DNA of 64,000 nucleotides from Saprospiraceae bacterium (lineage in GTDB: Bacteria; Bacteroidota; Bacteroidia; Chitinophagales; Saprospiraceae), in NCBI GenBank assembly GCA_020628475.1, contig JAHDFB010000002.1, positions 1 through 64,000 of the forward strand, in the 5' to 3' direction. Of the stretch, positions 53,885 through 63,594 are shown in pieces; position 1 is the first letter of the stretch, and each line of letters begins with the position of its first letter. The position numbers and the translations under genes are program-made. The notes beneath the pieces are model-generated. The model had not been told where the DNA came from, made no database searches, and worked only from the letters and a program-made list of their open reading frames with translations.

Positions 53885-56800
53885 TTAGAAATCTGTTCCG
53901 AGAGATAAATGAATTCTTTGCGGTAAAATATCTCTGGTTTCAATTCCTCGTGCAAAATCAACTTTTAAGAAATACCCGAAAATAGACGTTCTAAAGCCCC
54001 ATCCGTATCCCAGCACAAGTGGATCTCTAAAATATTGTACATTCAGCACCACGGATTGCCCACTCGTAAACGTGGCTGAGTTAATTGGATTTTTGGAAGA
54101 ATATGGACTGCTTCCATGCCAAGCCGTTCCAGAATCAAAGAATCCAACCAATTGAAACTCTCGAATAAAATCATAGCGCAATTGATCTGAGAATAAATGT
54201 CTGAAAATAGGCACTCTTAACTCCACAGTAGACACTACATAGGAAGTACCATTTCGAATATTTCGATCAAATCCTCTTAGCTGAGGGGCAATATTTTCAA
54301 AAGCATAAACTTCATTCGGGATACCTGTAGATTGATCAAATCCTCCAAAAATGGATCGCTCCACACCTCCCGCATAAAACAAGGTTTTCTCCGAACCAAA
54401 ATTAGTCCCTGCCGATATTCTTGCTGCCAAAACTGATTTTTCGAAAATCGGATAATAATATCTGCTGTCTAACCCAATGATCGTCATAAATCCGTTGCTT
54501 GGTTCAATGACAAAAGGATCTTCTACTTGAATTCGGAAGCGATTCATTGATTCAACGAAAAACTTCGATCGCGATCCGTTGTAAATATTTAAGGATCGTT
54601 GGGAGGAATTGTCATACACATATTCCACTCTAGCACCAATGCGTTGCGTATTGATCACCGGTGAAGCAAAGGTGGATTCGTTCGTAATAAGCGTATAATC
54701 ACGATCACTTCTTAACGTTCCACTTAATCGTACACTTTGAAATTCATCCAGTGGATATTTGGCTTGATAATATGCTAAGTAGGTATTATCCCGATTGCGC
54801 TCCAAAATATTTTGATCCAATCTCCTATCCGAGCGCGAACGGTAATAGGCACCATATAAAAAGTCCCATTGATGTTTTCGATCTTCGAAGGTTAGATACA
54901 ATTCATAACCTGAAAAATTAGTGGCAAATCGAGCACCGCCCTCAAAAATATAATCTTCGAATGCATCTCCAATTTTCATTTTAAGTAATAAACCAAGCGG
55001 AGCTTGCCTGTAGGCATTTTGCCCTTGTCCACCGGCATACGAATTCATCCCCGTAAATAATGGCTCATTGTCCAAGTATGAGTTCATACTAAGCACTTTG
55101 AATCTCAATCGATCCGCAATCGCTCTTGTTTGGTCGAACCGATGTATAGAATTTTGGTTTTGGAGCGTGGTATTGGCGCTTTCTTGTGCTTCCAATAATT
55201 CTTCTTTAGGCACATTTTTAAACCTAGTCTGAAAAAACCATCCTTCTGGGATACCATCGATATCGTCAACATCCTTACTACTCTCTTCCTCTATAACAAC
55301 TGGGCCAACAGCCATTTTTTGCAGCTGTTCTTGCTTAAAAATCGTATATCTAGGTTCTTTGTTTTGAAGGGTATCGCGAATCAAATAATCGCGATTGTTA
55401 TAATTGGTACTGTAGATTATCTCCTTTCCTAGGTCCACTTTATCTGTAATATTCCCCGATACTTGGATGGACTCGATATTCTTTGATACTTGTCCATTCT
55501 GAATACCTTGCTTGATGACCGATTTCAAGCCATAACGATCAGAAATATAACTCAGTCGATTATCTCGAATTTGTCCTTTAAACTCATCGGCATAGCTTGT
55601 ATTTGTCAGCCGTTTTAACACGGTTGGATTTTCAAAATCCAAGAAATATAAGTCAAAGGTATTAATAGCTATGGTCGTGTCTATTTCCTCTGGTATAATG
55701 TCTAATTTATCTCGATTAGAGCTAAATATGATTCCCTTTTTTCCATCCAGAGTGGTCACATCGGCATCCAAATCATTGTAGAAATCTTCCGTGATATTTG
55801 TTTGGATCCGTGTATTCAAATTATAGCTATATAAATCAGAAAAGCCATTAGTATTTCCACTAAAAATAAGATTTTCATCATCCTTGAAAGCAGCCGAATA
55901 CACTCGATTAAATATCGGGTTTAATGTGTTTTTATATTTCTCTTTAGTCTCCAGATTCTGAATGCGCAATTGAAGTACATCTCTAAATTCGTAGATATAG
56001 CCAAGTTGATCTCCATTTTCAGACCAAAATAAAATAGGGTAATTTCGATCCGTTTCTCGATATTTATTATTGTATCCGCCCGATTTAATTTTACGCTTTT
56101 TACCGGTCAATACATCTTGTACAAAAATGGTATACCGTCCATTTTTATTTCGAACATATGCCAGTTTAGACGCATCCGGACTCAGCTTCATTGCGCCGTA
56201 TTCACCGCCTATAGAATTCTTGGCAAATGCCTCTGCTTTATCCTTACACAACAGACAATACGGACTGGTACTAATCTTTCGATATGCATCCTTTTCTTGA
56301 CTATATCGTTTTTCATAATAATCATAAAAGTCCTTCGTTATTTTCGAATACTCCTCCCCCAAAACATAATAGAATGCAGATCGAACACTTCGATTAATCC
56401 TAGTCAAGTAAATGATATTACTAATCGAGCTAATCCCGTAATTCTCTCCCAGAAAATACCAAAAGGCTTTTCCGGTAATCAAAGGTTCTTTCTTACTTAA
56501 CTTCTTAAAATTTCGATATGGTCTTCTTTTTTCCTGAATGAGAAATCGCATTTTAGCATCATCTTCATCGGTCCATTCATTTTTAGTATAGGCAATAATG
56601 CCCGCTTTGAACCATTCAGGCATTTCACTCATAAAAGAGTTCTGAACAATTTCTTGAAAACTACTACCGTATATCATGGAATAGATATAGACCTTCGCTA
56701 TTCCTTCTCGTATACTTTCTCTTAAATGATTGGTATTCCCATCAAAATGAACATATAACTTCGTTCCAACCAATTGGATCGTTTCAACATTAATAGGATC

Positions 56801-57130
56801 GTCACTTTGTAGACCAATATTTGTTTGATATAATTCACCAATATCACCATAGACAATGAGTTCAATTTTCTCATTCATTCTATGTTCTAAGATGTTTTGA
56901 ATCTCGTTGAAATCATACTCCGCCAATTGCATGGAAGCGATGGCTACATTCCTTGACTTTCCGTACCAATAGGTCACAAAATTCTGTGTTTCATACCGAT
57001 ACCAAGTATCAAAATCATCCGAATATTGAACCCTGTTTTTACCGAATCGGGTATTAATTTCCTGACCAGACAATATCAAAGGAAACAGAAAGGAAATAGT
57101 CAATATATAAATCAGTAATTTCAAATACAC
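53885..57130 (-). CDS. Large envelope protein: degenerate zincin-like domain, TolB/PD40 propeller and BamA-like barrel
   Basis: 1081 aa, starting at GTG (57128-57130), the only start preserving the signal peptide (TISFLFPLILSG). Residues 40-290 resemble the gluzincin domain that precedes many Bacteroidota propellers, but HExxH reads RESIR (137-141) and the third-ligand block reads MPEWFKAGIIAY in place of the usual WFxEG form, so it is catalytically dead. Residues about 300-600 form a PD40/TolB-like beta-propeller (LSPDASKLAYVRNKNGRY, YPILFWSENGDQLGYIY, GIIFSSNRDK). Residues about 650-1081 form a BamA/surface-antigen-like barrel ending in LSLGTDF. Role unknown; likely outer-membrane attached. 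Confidence 0.8.
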   Translation of the reverse strand: MYLKLLIYILTISFLFPLILSGQEINTRFGKNRVQYSDDFDTWYRYETQNFVTYWYGKSRNVAIASMQLAEYDFNEIQNILEHRMNEKIELIVYGDIGELYQTNIGLQSDDPINVETIQLVGTKLYVHFDGNTNHLRESIREGIAKVYIYSMIYGSSFQEIVQNSFMSEMPEWFKAGIIAYTKNEWTDEDDAKMRFLIQEKRRPYRNFKKLSKKEPLITGKAFWYFLGENYGISSISNIIYLTRINRSVRSAFYYVLGEEYSKITKDFYDYYEKRYSQEKDAYRKISTSPYCLLCKDKAEAFAKNSIGGEYGAMKLSPDASKLAYVRNKNGRYTIFVQDVLTGKKRKIKSGGYNNKYRETDRNYPILFWSENGDQLGYIYEFRDVLQLRIQNLETKEKYKNTLNPIFNRVYSAAFKDDENLIFSGNTNGFSDLYSYNLNTRIQTNITEDFYNDLDADVTTLDGKKGIIFSSNRDKLDIIPEEIDTTIAINTFDLYFLDFENPTVLKRLTNTSYADEFKGQIRDNRLSYISDRYGLKSVIKQGIQNGQVSKNIESIQVSGNITDKVDLGKEIIYSTNYNNRDYLIRDTLQNKEPRYTIFKQEQLQKMAVGPVVIEEESSKDVDDIDGIPEGWFFQTRFKNVPKEELLEAQESANTTLQNQNSIHRFDQTRAIADRLRFKVLSMNSYLDNEPLFTGMNSYAGGQGQNAYRQAPLGLLLKMKIGDAFEDYIFEGGARFATNFSGYELYLTFEDRKHQWDFLYGAYYRSRSDRRLDQNILERNRDNTYLAYYQAKYPLDEFQSVRLSGTLRSDRDYTLITNESTFASPVINTQRIGARVEYVYDNSSQRSLNIYNGSRSKFFVESMNRFRIQVEDPFVIEPSNGFMTIIGLDSRYYYPIFEKSVLAARISAGTNFGSEKTLFYAGGVERSIFGGFDQSTGIPNEVYAFENIAPQLRGFDRNIRNGTSYVVSTVELRVPIFRHLFSDQLRYDFIREFQLVGFFDSGTAWHGSSPYSSKNPINSATFTSGQSVVLNVQYFRDPLVLGYGWGFRTSIFGYFLKVDFARGIETRDILPQRIHLSLGTDF

Positions 57131-57304
57131 TATTTTGAGTGAAGTTAGAGAATCATCATTAATTTACGAATAATAATCAAAAATAAAACGAATATTTGTT
57201 CTAGTAGTTGCATTATTGAGAGCCTCTTTTACCATATCGTTTATAGAATAAACGCTTTAATGGAAAAATTACTCCAATAATATCACCTAAAATAATTAAC
57301 TCTT

Positions 57305-57955
57305 ATGTTGGAATATGCAGTATTAGCGGGAGGTCCTTTTTTAGAAAATACATATATCGTCAGCGACGAAACGAGGGAATGCATAATCATTGATCCTGGA
57401 TGTTCTAATGATGCCGAACAAAAACGATTATTGGATTACATCGAAGTAAAATGCCTACAACCCAAGCGACTCATCAATACACATTGCCACATAGATCATG
57501 TTTTAGGAAATCACTTTGTATTCAAACATTTTGGCTTAGTCCCAGAATACCACCCTTTAGAATCTGTTGTATTAGAATTTGCAGAAATTTCTGCTCAACG
57601 TTATCAGATTCCCTACAGCAAATCACCGGTAGCCAGTTCTTTTTTAGAAGTGCCCGGGTCTGTGGAATTTGGAAATACTCAATTAGAACTTCGATTTACT
57701 CCAGGACATTCTCCCGGTAGCGTCAGTTTGGTTTCGCACGAACATCAGCTCATTTTTGCCGGAGATGTTTTATTCCGAGATAGTATAGGCCGTACCGATC
57801 TCCCAGGTGGAGACTTTGACACCTTAAGAAACTCTATTTGGGAACAACTCTATACTTTAAAAGACGACTATAAAGTCCTTTCTGGTCATGGACCAGAAAC
57901 GACGATAGGATACGAAAAAAAGAATAACCCATTCGTTCCGGCAGCCACCACTTAA
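57305..57955 (+). CDS. MBL-fold hydrolase (glyoxalase II-like)
   Basis: 216 aa, cytoplasmic. The metal-binding motif THCHIDHVLG (His-x-His-x-Asp-His) is near residue 59, with His in FTPGHSPGS (about 138), Asp in FAGDVLF (about 157) and His in LSGHGPET (about 199), the full set for a dinuclear zinc site. Family members hydrolyse thioesters such as S-lactoylglutathione or act on other ester substrates. Divergent from the propeller gene across 174 bp. Confidence 0.93.
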   Translation: MLEYAVLAGGPFLENTYIVSDETRECIIIDPGCSNDAEQKRLLDYIEVKCLQPKRLINTHCHIDHVLGNHFVFKHFGLVPEYHPLESVVLEFAEISAQRYQIPYSKSPVASSFLEVPGSVEFGNTQLELRFTPGHSPGSVSLVSHEHQLIFAGDVLFRDSIGRTDLPGGDFDTLRNSIWEQLYTLKDDYKVLSGHGPETTIGYEKKNNPFVPAATT

Positions 57956-57984
57956 TTACTGAAAATTAGATATACGCCAAGAGT

Positions 57985-59010
57985 TTACCTTGCTTCAACG
58001 AGCATTTTATTCGCGGATTTGTTGCCCATTTCACTGGCCTTTTTCAAATCGCTCACATATCCGTTTTTGCCTGCTCGCTTCTTAGAACTTCCCAAGTAGA
58101 AGTAGATATCTTCTAATGGTATATTGTCTATACTATCACTGATATCCAGCGCCGATTGGAATGCTTGGATCGCATCCACAAATTTCTCAAGTTCAAACAA
58201 CACCCGACCATAGTAGTAAAACGCATGGCGCTTCCATCCATAATTCGGATCCTCTTTCGTGAAATTTCTCTTAGTAAATAACTTGAGATCAAATTCTGCC
58301 TTATCAAATTGCTTCAATTTAAAATGACAATCCGCTTTTGATCTTCTTGCCTTCCAATAGATTGGTTGCAGAGCTAATGATTTCTTACACACCAACTCCA
58401 AGTTATCGATGGCTTCCTGATACTCTCCCTTTAGGGTATGCACTTTGGATAGACCATAATAACCCATTGGATTCGATGCATCAATACCAATTGTTTTTTT
58501 GAAATCTCGAGCGGCATCCGAATACTTTTTCAAAATCAAGTTGATATTTCCTCGACGTTCATACGCTTGAGCATGGCGATCATACTTTTCAATCGCTTTT
58601 GTCAACTCTTTGAAAGCTTCTTCTTCTTGACCAGCTTCTTTTGATAATTTCTTTCCTTTTTGGAAAGCCATGACAACGACCTTGTCGCTTTGTGGTTCAA
58701 TATCACTATAGTTTAAAACTTTCCCACTATCGGTTTGCCAAGCTTTGATAACTCCAGTCACGGCAAACTGCGCACAATATTCCAACAAACTGGCCGTGTT
58801 TTTGAATGTTTTCTCAAACGCCTGCCCTACATATCTTGGAATTTCCAAGGATAAATCTTCTTCTTTGAAAATTTCTTCTGAAAGCTTAAAAATGGAATCC
58901 GTCTTGAAATAATTTTCAAGTCTATATTCATACATTTTTTTTGCCTTATCAAAGCTTTTTTGGTTTCCAAAGTCCAATTTGCCTTGTATAATTACTCTAA
59001 AAAGTGACAT
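57985..59010 (-). CDS. TPR-repeat protein
   Basis: 341 aa, no signal peptide. At least five tetratricopeptide repeats are visible from about residue 130 to 330 (EEEAFKELTKAIEKYDRHAQAYERRGN, DAARDFKKTIGIDASNPMGYYGLSKVH, and later copies), with an N-terminal domain of unclear type (1-110). A cytoplasmic scaffold is likely. The last residues (SDLKKASEMGNKSANKML) form a capping helix. Convergent with the MBL gene, 29 bp apart. Confidence 0.82.
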   Translation of the reverse strand: MSLFRVIIQGKLDFGNQKSFDKAKKMYEYRLENYFKTDSIFKLSEEIFKEEDLSLEIPRYVGQAFEKTFKNTASLLEYCAQFAVTGVIKAWQTDSGKVLNYSDIEPQSDKVVVMAFQKGKKLSKEAGQEEEAFKELTKAIEKYDRHAQAYERRGNINLILKKYSDAARDFKKTIGIDASNPMGYYGLSKVHTLKGEYQEAIDNLELVCKKSLALQPIYWKARRSKADCHFKLKQFDKAEFDLKLFTKRNFTKEDPNYGWKRHAFYYYGRVLFELEKFVDAIQAFQSALDISDSIDNIPLEDIYFYLGSSKKRAGKNGYVSDLKKASEMGNKSANKMLVEAR

Positions 59011-59233
59011 TAAATACGGTTCTTTTTTCTAAAAACTATCCGTCAAGCAGATAAATTCTTAAATAATTTTTATTCGATTTGTTTGTTAAGATGGTTGCAA
59101 TTACCGTTCCATCTTTACAAAAAAACAGATCAAAATAATTAAATACTAATAGGGATTGAACTCAAATATACGGATTACAACTCATAATCAATTCTTTATA
59201 TTGACTTAAGCGATACATATTTTTATTTTTAAT

Positions 59234-60250
59234 TTATTTCCACACCTCACAGCCTTCCGTACAATTTGTACAAATATCAATTTGATCTCGACCTTTTAAT
59301 AATTTAGTTCGAAAATCAACATAGGGTTCACTGTGCCAAACCTCTTGAAAAGAATTATTTTTTAAATCGCCCAAGGTGTGTTCTGCGTCTTTGTCAAAAC
59401 AGCATGGGACCACCAATCCATCCCAGGTAATTACGCAGGAATGCCACAACTTCCAACAATGATTAATAAGAACATGTTTCAGACTATATTTTCCATCTTT
59501 TCCTTTAATATATCTCGAATACTTTTCTTGTTCTGGAATTAAAGGGTTTCCATTTTCATAATCATATATCTGAGCGGTCTTTAACTTCACCTCATCCACA
59601 CCTATTTCTTCGGCCAATTTGTAGATTTCTGGAATTTGATGTTCATTTGGCTTTACCACCAAAAATTGAAATATGATATGCGGGGTAGAAGCATTCATTT
59701 TTTTCTTCCATTTCACCATATTTCGAGCACCCATTAACACATTATCCAGACTTCCTTCTTTTCTATATTGTTCATATACTTCCTGTGTCGTTCCATCCAC
59801 AGAAATAATCAATCGATTCAACCCAGATTCGATTGTTTTTCGAGCATTTTCATCATTTAAAAAATGAGCGTTGGTAGAAGTGATCGTATAAATTCCTCGG
59901 TCACTCGCATATTTAACCATGTCTAAAAACGATGGATTAATATAGGGTTCACCTTGAAAATAAAAAATGAGATATATAAGGTCCTTGGCTAGCTCGTCAA
60001 TAGATTTTCTAAAAAAATCTTCTTTCAAATTACCAGTAGGTCGCGTGAATGCTCTCAACCCACTGGGACACTCAGGACATCGGAGGTTACAAGCGGTCGT
60101 TGGTTCAAAAGAAACGGTCATGGGCTTACCCCATTGCACCGGCTTTTTCGTCCAGCGTGTTACGTAAAAAGAACTCACAATTTTAATGGCATTCCATACG
60201 CGCCTTGGAGTCAAGTTTTTAATAAAATTGAGACTATCTTTTAGGTACAT
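59234..60250 (-). CDS. Radical SAM/SPASM-domain protein
   Basis: 338 aa. The SAM cluster motif CNLRCPEC (CxxxCxxC form) is near residue 54, the SAM-binding stretch IYFYFQGEPYINP follows, and a SPASM region carries additional cysteines (CWKLWHSC, VVPCCFDKDAEHTLGDL, CTNCTEGC) for auxiliary clusters. An N-terminal 35-residue amphipathic stretch precedes the core. The family modifies peptides or tRNA-linked or lipid substrates; no precursor peptide gene is seen nearby. Divergent from pyrH with 71 bp between starts. Confidence 0.9.
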   Translation of the reverse strand: MYLKDSLNFIKNLTPRRVWNAIKIVSSFYVTRWTKKPVQWGKPMTVSFEPTTACNLRCPECPSGLRAFTRPTGNLKEDFFRKSIDELAKDLIYLIFYFQGEPYINPSFLDMVKYASDRGIYTITSTNAHFLNDENARKTIESGLNRLIISVDGTTQEVYEQYRKEGSLDNVLMGARNMVKWKKKMNASTPHIIFQFLVVKPNEHQIPEIYKLAEEIGVDEVKLKTAQIYDYENGNPLIPEQEKYSRYIKGKDGKYSLKHVLINHCWKLWHSCVITWDGLVVPCCFDKDAEHTLGDLKNNSFQEVWHSEPYVDFRTKLLKGRDQIDICTNCTEGCEVWK

Positions 60251-60321
60251 GGAGCAAATATATAGATGCCTAGATGGTAAAGTATATATTTTTATTAATT
60301 TCGCCTAAATTTTCACGACAC

Positions 60322-61032
60322 ATGGCTATAAGATACAAAAGAATCCTGCTAAAACTCAGCGGAGAAACCTTGATGGGAGACAAATCTTACGGAATTGATC
60401 CTAGCAAGCTTGTCTATTATGCGCAGCAAATCAAAGAGATCGTAGATATAGGAGCCGAGGTTGCTATAGTCATAGGTGGTGGCAACATATTTAGAGGCTT
60501 ACAAGCTGCCGATTCAGGAATTGAACGAGTTCAAGGTGATTACATGGGTATGCTAGCGACTTGTATCAATGGTATTGCTTTACAAGGAGCCTTGGAAAAC
60601 CAAGGAATTTACACCCGGTTGGTTACGGCCATAGAAATGCGAGAAATAGCAGAGCCTTATATTCGAAGAAGAGCTATCCGGCACTTGGAGAAAGGTCGAG
60701 TAGTCATCTTTTCTGCTGGAACTGGAAGTCCATACTTCACCACCGATTCTGCCGCCGCCCTACGAGCAAATGAAATGAATGCCAATGTTCTATTAAAAGG
60801 AACACGCGTTGATGGAATATATACCGCTGATCCAGAGAAAGATCCCAATGCTACGAAATACGAAAACATCAGTTTTAATGAAGTCCTTTCCAAAAACTTA
60901 AATGTAATGGATATGACGGCATTTACCCTGTGTAATGAAAACAAACTACCGATTGTCGTTTTTGACATAAATACCCCTGGCACCTTATTAAAAACGGTTC
61001 TGGGCGAATCCATTGGCACCTTAGTTAGCTAG
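60322..61032 (+). CDS. pyrH: Uridylate kinase (UMP kinase)
   Basis: 236 aa, phosphorylates UMP to UDP. I chose the ATG at 60322 ([20 protein letters not shown]), the family start; the open frame extends 16 codons upstream into the promoter region. The ATP/UMP motifs [10 protein letters not shown] (near 53), DYMGMLATC (near 75) and [17 protein letters not shown] (near 138) are intact. Normal length. hupE-like follows after 4 nt. Confidence 0.97.
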   Translation: MAIRYKRILLKLSGETLMGDKSYGIDPSKLVYYAQQIKEIVDIGAEVAIVIGGGNIFRGLQAADSGIERVQGDYMGMLATCINGIALQGALENQGIYTRLVTAIEMREIAEPYIRRRAIRHLEKGRVVIFSAGTGSPYFTTDSAAALRANEMNANVLLKGTRVDGIYTADPEKDPNATKYENISFNEVLSKNLNVMDMTAFTLCNENKLPIVVFDINTPGTLLKTVLGESIGTLVS

Positions 61033-61036
61033 AGTT

Positions 61037-61645
61037 ATGGAAGGCATGTTCCAAGTATTCTTCAACTTAGGTTTAGATCATATTCTAGATATTCAAGGCT
61101 ATGATCATATGCTCTTCTTACTGGCTTTGTGTATACCCTTTGTATTAAAAGATTGGAAAAAAGTACTCGTTCTAGCTACAGCATTTACAATAGGGCATTC
61201 TATTACTCTAGGCTTAAGTGCCCTTGACATCGTGACATTCCCTTCAGCATGGATCGAATTTTTAATTCCATTGACAATTGTTTTGACAGCCATCATCGAC
61301 TTAATTTATCAAAACAATATTAAATCTAGTTATCATTATTTACTCGCCATGTTTTTCGGATTTATCCATGGAATGGGATTTAGCAACTTTTTCAAAAGTA
61401 GTATGATGCCGGGTGAGGAAAGTCGCTTAATTACACAATTATTATCCTTTAACATTGGCATTGAAATAGGCCAGATCATCATTGTAATCCTATTGCTGAT
61501 TGTATTTGAAGGCTTATATAGAATCAATAAAGGCCTTCTTGGCCCCGATTCCACATCAAAAAAGATGCATTATCGAACCGTGCTTTCTATTATCGTAATC
61601 CTGTGGGCGGGATACATGTGTATAGAACGTATTCCATCCTTTTAA
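61037..61645 (+). CDS. HupE/UreJ family membrane protein
   Basis: 202 aa with about six transmembrane helices. Conserved metal-ligand motifs GYDHMLFLLA (near 22), FTIGHSITLG (near 52), FGFIHGMGFS (near 109) and FNIGIEIGQ (near 136) mark the HupE/UreJ nickel/cobalt transporter family. Starts 4 nt after pyrH. Nickel uptake is the family prediction; no hydrogenase or urease gene is near. Confidence 0.9.
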   Translation: MEGMFQVFFNLGLDHILDIQGYDHMLFLLALCIPFVLKDWKKVLVLATAFTIGHSITLGLSALDIVTFPSAWIEFLIPLTIVLTAIIDLIYQNNIKSSYHYLLAMFFGFIHGMGFSNFFKSSMMPGEESRLITQLLSFNIGIEIGQIIIVILLLIVFEGLYRINKGLLGPDSTSKKMHYRTVLSIIVILWAGYMCIERIPSF

Positions 61646-61654
61646 TTTGGATAA

Positions 61655-61755
61655 GGGCGATCACCACGCCTATCGTTGTGGTGCCGGGCTATTCATTGTT
61701 TCATCCCTACGGGACCACCTCCTTTGTCGCTGGCAATTACTATCCCTATCGCATT
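61655..61755 (+). repeat. Structured intergenic element, copy E
   Basis: Begins GGGCGATCACCACG and ends TACTATCCCTATCGCATTCG. Hairpin CACCAC (61662-61667) with GTGGTG (61678-61683), then CGGGCTATTC, matching the plan of copies A and B. It lies 10 bp after the hupE-like stop. The next 330 bp to the RAYT-like gene hold nothing I can support. Confidence 0.5.
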
Positions 61756-62085
61756 CGTTTCAGACTTATAAAATACTTATAAATAAAAAAGGCCAAACAT
61801 AAAGAAGTGATGATGCCAACAAGCCGTCTTTTGCGAAGAACCTCAAAGTCATATTCTTTTATGCTTAAAATACGTTCCTTTAGTGTTAAGGATATTCCTT
61901 ATTCTTTTTTACTCATTTAGTGCTTCTAAAATAATCACCCCAGCTACCAAGGTATTATTTGTATGCACTGAATTCATATAGTTTGATATGGGACATTTCT
62001 TCATCTTTCAATCATTAAGAGATTGTTATTGAAGAAGAAATGAATCGGAAGGTGACAAGGCCTTTATGGTGTGAGCGATTGGGTT

Positions 62086-62745
62086 TTAGCTTGAATTGGT
62101 GGGTTTAGATGGAGGAATTAGGGAGTTGTGAAGATTTAATGTGAAATCTACCATTTTCTCTCCTACTACATTTGCAACTATCCATTTTTGTTGAACTTTC
62201 TTCCCAGAACGCCCTCTCTTCCAATCCCTCCAAATCTCCTTTGAACACAAAAATATCGAACCGCACCCCGCCTCTTTTTTTATCCGATAATGACTTTTAA
62301 TTCCTCGATACTTTTTTCTTCTTTGATATAACCTAACCTGTTGGTTTCTCATAGCTTCCAAATGTCCTAGAGCCTCTTCTTTCGATTCAAAATAATATTT
62401 CCTAAATTTCTCTCTAACCAAGACTCCCTCCCGCTTTCTCCCAAAATTAGCACTACGTACATATGTTGACAACCATAATCGTACCCTCTCAGAAATAATA
62501 CGCCAGGTTTCTATGCCATCATATGGTTTTTCAAATTTTTCTCTATCCAAAATCTCAACAGCCATTTGCCAACCGTGTCGAGTAATGACATAATCATGAA
62601 TAAGCAAATAGCCTTTAAGATAATACTTAGCATAAGCCATAAGCCTTTTAGCTTCACCCAAACTTTCAATATAATTACTATTTCCTGACGATCTACTTTC
62701 GAAAATATAAATCCCTCTCGAAAAAATCTTTTTCGTTTTAATCAT
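62086..62745 (-). CDS. RAYT-like (REP-associated transposase family) protein, degenerate
   Basis: 219 aa from ATG 62743-62745; an upstream TTG would add 10 residues. The section LLIHDYVITRHGWQMAVEIL aligns by eye with the HUH core of RAYT/IS200-like proteins, but the second His is missing. ISERVRLWLSTYVRSANF and REKFRKYYFESKEEALGHLE resemble the helix-Tyr region. The tail is basic (RRKKYRGIKSHYRIKKEAG). If the assignment holds, catalysis is probably lost. Such proteins are often linked to interspersed hairpin repeats, and copy E lies 330 bp away. Confidence 0.45.
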   Translation of the reverse strand: MIKTKKIFSRGIYIFESRSSGNSNYIESLGEAKRLMAYAKYYLKGYLLIHDYVITRHGWQMAVEILDREKFEKPYDGIETWRIISERVRLWLSTYVRSANFGRKREGVLVREKFRKYYFESKEEALGHLEAMRNQQVRLYQRRKKYRGIKSHYRIKKEAGCGSIFLCSKEIWRDWKRGRSGKKVQQKWIVANVVGEKMVDFTLNLHNSLIPPSKPTNSS

Positions 62746-62932
62746 ACACAAATACTTTTCTATTAGTGTAATCAACCATGCATTTCGTTCCAGAAATTAG
62801 AATGTTTTTTAAAATTATTTTTGAAACTCCAATAAATACAGTGGTTTCAAGAATTTACTAATCCCAATTTATTCTACAAGTTTTAACTAAAAATTGAAAA
62901 TTTCTGCCAACTTTTCTGTCTGAATCTAATTC

Positions 62933-63352
62933 TTACGGTCTGGCACCAACCCAATAACTCCCATCCTCCAAAAATTCCTTCTTCCAGATGGGCACGGTTT
63001 CTTTTAACTGATCAATACAATATTGACAAACTTCGAATGCTATTTTACGATGGATCGAAGATACTGCTATGATTACAGCAATATCCGATATGCCAACATA
63101 TCCTGTTCTATGATAAATACTAATATGATTGGCACCCATTTTATGAATGCCTTTTTCTGCTATTTTCTTCATTTCTTTTAAGGCCATCGGCTCATAGCTC
63201 TCAAAATCAAGATAAGTGACTAGCTTTCCTTTATTTTGATTGCGAACGGTTCCAACAAACAAACATATTCCTCCACATGCTTCGTCCACAACAGAAGAAT
63301 AACATCGATCTATCGACAACTTTTCTTTAGATAATAATACTTCAATATTCAT
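62933..63352 (-). CDS. moaE: Molybdopterin synthase catalytic subunit MoaE
   Basis: 139 aa. MoaE converts precursor Z to molybdopterin with MoaD. Family motifs: CGGICLFVGTVRNQNKGK (near 28), FESYEPMALKEM, IYHRTGYVGISDIAVIIAVSS and catalytic Lys in VPIWKKEFLEDG (about 120-128). Start ATG at 63350-63352; 5 nt after the moaD stop, so one transcript with the sulfur carrier. Confidence 0.96.
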   Translation of the reverse strand: MNIEVLLSKEKLSIDRCYSSVVDEACGGICLFVGTVRNQNKGKLVTYLDFESYEPMALKEMKKIAEKGIHKMGANHISIYHRTGYVGISDIAVIIAVSSIHRKIAFEVCQYCIDQLKETVPIWKKEFLEDGSYWVGARP

Positions 63353-63357
63353 ACAAA

Positions 63358-63594
63358 CTATCCTCCACTTACGGGTGGAATAATCGCCACCTCATCGTTA
63401 TTTGACAATACTTGAGAATCCAAGGCATAGACTTGATTCACGGCAACCATATACCCTTTAATAGTTGCAAATTCTGGAAACTTTTGTTGGATTAATGTTT
63501 TAAATTCTGAAATACTAAGTCCCTCTATTTCCATTTTGAGCCTCTGATCCCCTACGATCTCTTTTGCAACTCCAAAACATCGAACACTATTCAT
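63358..63594 (-). CDS. moaD: Molybdopterin synthase sulfur carrier subunit MoaD
   Basis: 78 aa, ubiquitin-like fold ending in the required GG (IPPVSGG) that is adenylated by MoeB and thiocarboxylated. Front part RCFGVAKEIVGDQ is typical. The start ATG (63592-63594) overlaps the stop of the upstream transferase (ATGA). Confidence 0.95.
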   Translation of the reverse strand: MNSVRCFGVAKEIVGDQRLKMEIEGLSISEFKTLIQQKFPEFATIKGYMVAVNQVYALDSQVLSNNDEVAIIPPVSGG

